The position numbers and the translations under genes were made by a program. The notes under the pieces are model-generated. The model was given only the letters and a program-made list of their open reading frames with translations. It ran no database searches and was not told where the DNA came from. Positions 7,005 to 7,848 of a stretch of DNA of 7,848 nucleotides are shown here, one piece after another (position 1 is the stretch's first letter; each line of letters starts with the position of its first letter). Origin of the DNA: Thermoplasmata archaeon (GTDB lineage: Archaea > Thermoplasmatota > Thermoplasmata > Thermoplasmatales > Thermoplasmataceae); contig JAKBQO010000064.1 of the NCBI GenBank assembly GCA_021835185.1, positions 1 through 7,848 of the forward strand, given 5' to 3'.

Positions 7005-7025
7005 TTTATCTGGTTATTTATCTGG
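7005..7025 (+). repeat. 9-bp direct repeat, 12-bp period, upstream of the dismutase promoter
   Basis: TTTATCTGG occurs at 7005-7013 and again at 7017-7025, separated by TTA. The pair ends eight bases before the TATA candidate CTATAAAA, a position where archaeal activators or repressors bind. It may also be chance in AT-rich DNA. Confidence 0.45.
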
Positions 7026-7032
7026 CTTTAAG

Positions 7033-7060
7033 CTATAAAAACTGCAATAAATTTTTAAAT
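7033..7060 (+). promoter_or_regulatory. Promoter of the superoxide dismutase gene (two TATA candidates)
   Basis: CTATAAAA at 7033-7040 would start transcription near 7061 and leave a 25-base leader that includes the GTGAT ribosome site. TTTTTAAAT at 7052-7060 would start it near 7081, almost leaderless. The first is more consistent with the visible Shine-Dalgarno site. Confidence 0.45.
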
Positions 7061-7077
7061 GATAAGCTTATATCAAA

Positions 7078-7082
7078 GTGAT
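7078..7082 (+). promoter_or_regulatory. Shine-Dalgarno site that decides the dismutase start
   Basis: GTGAT matches the complement of the archaeal 16S 3' end and lies four bases ahead of ATG 7087. The GTG it contains is in frame with the gene but is better read as ribosome site than as start codon. Confidence 0.5.
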
Positions 7083-7086
7083 AATT

Positions 7087-7710
7087 ATGGCTACAGAAAC
7101 TTGGGAAGTAAAGGAAAATGCAAAACCTAGAGGATTAGACGGCATATCGGATAAACAGATAGACTACCACTTTGATTTCCATTATAAGGGGTATGTGGCA
7201 AAACTCAATGAAATCTGGTCAAAGTTGCCAAATGTTGATCTTACCAAGGCTAACCAGAATTACAGCGACCTCAGGGAAATGAAGCTGGAGGAGACATTTA
7301 ACTACGATGGGTCAATGCTTCATGAATATTATTTCGAGTCATTAAGCAAGGAACATGTTCCTATGCCGGAATCCGTTAAAGGGCAAATAGAAAAGGATTT
7401 TGGAAGTTATGAAAACTTTGTGGCACTGTTCAAGGCAACAGGCACTGCATTCAGGGGATGGGCACATCTTGTATTTGACCTTAACTGTGGAAAACTCAGG
7501 GTTCTCGGAGCAGATATACACAATGCATCTGCCATATGGAATGCATTAATGATACTGCCCCTTGATGTTTATGAGCATGCGTATTACACAGACTACGGAG
7601 CCAAGAGGGCACCATACCTGGATGCATTCATGAACAATGTGAACTGGAAGGTCGTTGAAAAGAGGCTTGAAAGGGCAAAGAGAACATACGAAGCCTTCAA
7701 AAAGGACTAA
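7087..7710 (+). CDS. sod: Superoxide dismutase, Fe/Mn family
   Basis: The enzyme converts superoxide to hydrogen peroxide and oxygen in the cytoplasm. It has 207 residues, normal for archaeal members, and no signal peptide. Metal ligands are H28 (IDYHFDFH), H79 (SMLHEYYF), D160 and H164 (DVYEHAYY). Y36 is the gateway tyrosine and GWAHLV (124-129) the conserved core strand. The residue after H32 is Tyr, where most relatives have a second His, and the D-V-W-E-H tryptophan is Tyr. H145 (GADIH) falls where Sulfolobus and propionibacterial enzymes have an outer-sphere His instead of Gln, which suggests an iron or cambialistic enzyme; this is inference. The start is ATG 7087, not GTG 7078, which belongs to the ribosome site and would add three residues. 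It is transcribed alone, divergent from the kinase, and followed by a T-rich terminator. Confidence 0.96.
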   Translation: MATETWEVKENAKPRGLDGISDKQIDYHFDFHYKGYVAKLNEIWSKLPNVDLTKANQNYSDLREMKLEETFNYDGSMLHEYYFESLSKEHVPMPESVKGQIEKDFGSYENFVALFKATGTAFRGWAHLVFDLNCGKLRVLGADIHNASAIWNALMILPLDVYEHAYYTDYGAKRAPYLDAFMNNVNWKVVEKRLERAKRTYEAFKKD

Positions 7711-7727
7711 ACACTTTTTTAATTTTT
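7711..7727 (+). terminator. T-rich terminator of the dismutase gene
   Basis: ACACTTTTTTAATTTTT directly follows the stop codon, with T6 and T5 runs. This is the usual archaeal intrinsic signal, without a hairpin. Confidence 0.6.
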
Positions 7728-7847
7728 ATGATTAAAAACGATGAATTGTCCATTAAAATAATGGAATCAAGATTATTATTTAATAAAAAGATTAATGAAA
7801 GAATCATAGATTTTATTAACATGGGTAAATCACGAAATGATTCTTAG
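7728..7847 (+). CDS. Possible small ribbon-helix-helix protein, cut short by a TAG
   Basis: A 39-codon frame begins in the dismutase terminator and ends at TAG 7845-7847, one base from the window edge. Residues 7-11 (LSIKI) look like the N-terminal strand, and residues 20-39 (KKINERIIDFINMGKSRNDS) like helix A and the turn, of CopG/Arc-type ribbon-helix-helix regulators. In those the next residue is usually Glu followed by F-I-R. Here it is TAG, one base change from GAG. There is no Shine-Dalgarno site at ATG 7728. An in-frame ATG at 7761 sits inside a palindrome and is an alternative start. It may be a real short gene, a broken regulator, or chance; the sequence past 7848 would settle it. 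Confidence 0.35.
   Translation: MIKNDELSIKIMESRLLFNKKINERIIDFINMGKSRNDS
7749..7765 (+). repeat. 17-bp perfect palindrome with 3-base centre
   Basis: TCCATTA, AAA, TAATGGA: seven-base arms pair perfectly. It covers the possible in-frame start ATG 7761-7763 of the small 3' frame, where an operator for autoregulation could lie. It could also form a short hairpin in the transcript. Confidence 0.45.
7799..7845 (+). repeat. 9-bp inverted repeat at the right edge
   Basis: AAGAATCAT (7799-7807) and its exact complement ATGATTCTT (7837-7845) enclose 29 bases. The right arm runs into the TAG of the small frame. No function is evident. Confidence 0.4.
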
Positions 7848-7848
7848 A

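Overview
The window reads as chromosomal DNA of an acidophilic archaeon of the order Thermoplasmatales (Thermoplasma/Ferroplasma/Picrophilus/Cuniculiplasma type). The main reason is a 744-residue AAA+ ATPase that follows Thermoplasma VAT from its first residues to its last. Supporting signs are AT-rich TATA boxes about 25 bases ahead of start codons with little or no leader, archaeal-type Shine-Dalgarno sites (GGAGG, GTGAT) in some genes, and heavy use of AGG/AGA and ATA codons. The genus cannot be fixed from this sequence alone.

Left part (1-915): the N-terminal 195 residues of a cupin-domain protein lie on the minus strand and run off the left edge. Behind them is a 330-base stretch without an intact gene, holding two short minus-strand reading-frame pieces that may be a decayed gene.

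Centre-left (916-4143): a two-TM RCK potassium channel (+) and the Cdc48/VCP-like unfoldase VAT (-) are convergent, with directly abutting stop codons. VAT ends in an HbYX-type tail (L-Y-Q), which suggests that it docks to the 20S proteasome. The channel carries a likely internal start just before its RCK domain, resembling that of MthK.

Centre-right (4144-6917): VAT is divergent from a two-gene operon of homoserine kinase (thrB) and a Cys/Met-metabolism PLP enzyme (cystathionine gamma-synthase/lyase family). The two genes overlap by 8 bases and the second has a strong ribosome binding site. Together they suggest that O-phosphohomoserine feeds trans-sulfuration or methionine synthesis. The operon converges, with an 11-base overlap, on a P-loop kinase of the 2-phosphoglycerate-kinase-like family (-). 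In Thermoplasmatales that kinase might instead serve the modified mevalonate pathway.

Right part (6918-7848): a 169-base divergent control region holds a palindrome and a 9-bp direct repeat in 12-bp phase. An Fe/Mn superoxide dismutase (+) follows, then a T-rich terminator. Last comes a 39-codon reading frame that resembles the N-terminal half of a ribbon-helix-helix regulator but stops at a TAG. I see no tRNA, rRNA, CRISPR array or intact mobile element. Most of the window is ordinary core genome; the points worth a second look are in the control sites, the small 3' frame and the functional assignment of the metabolic genes.
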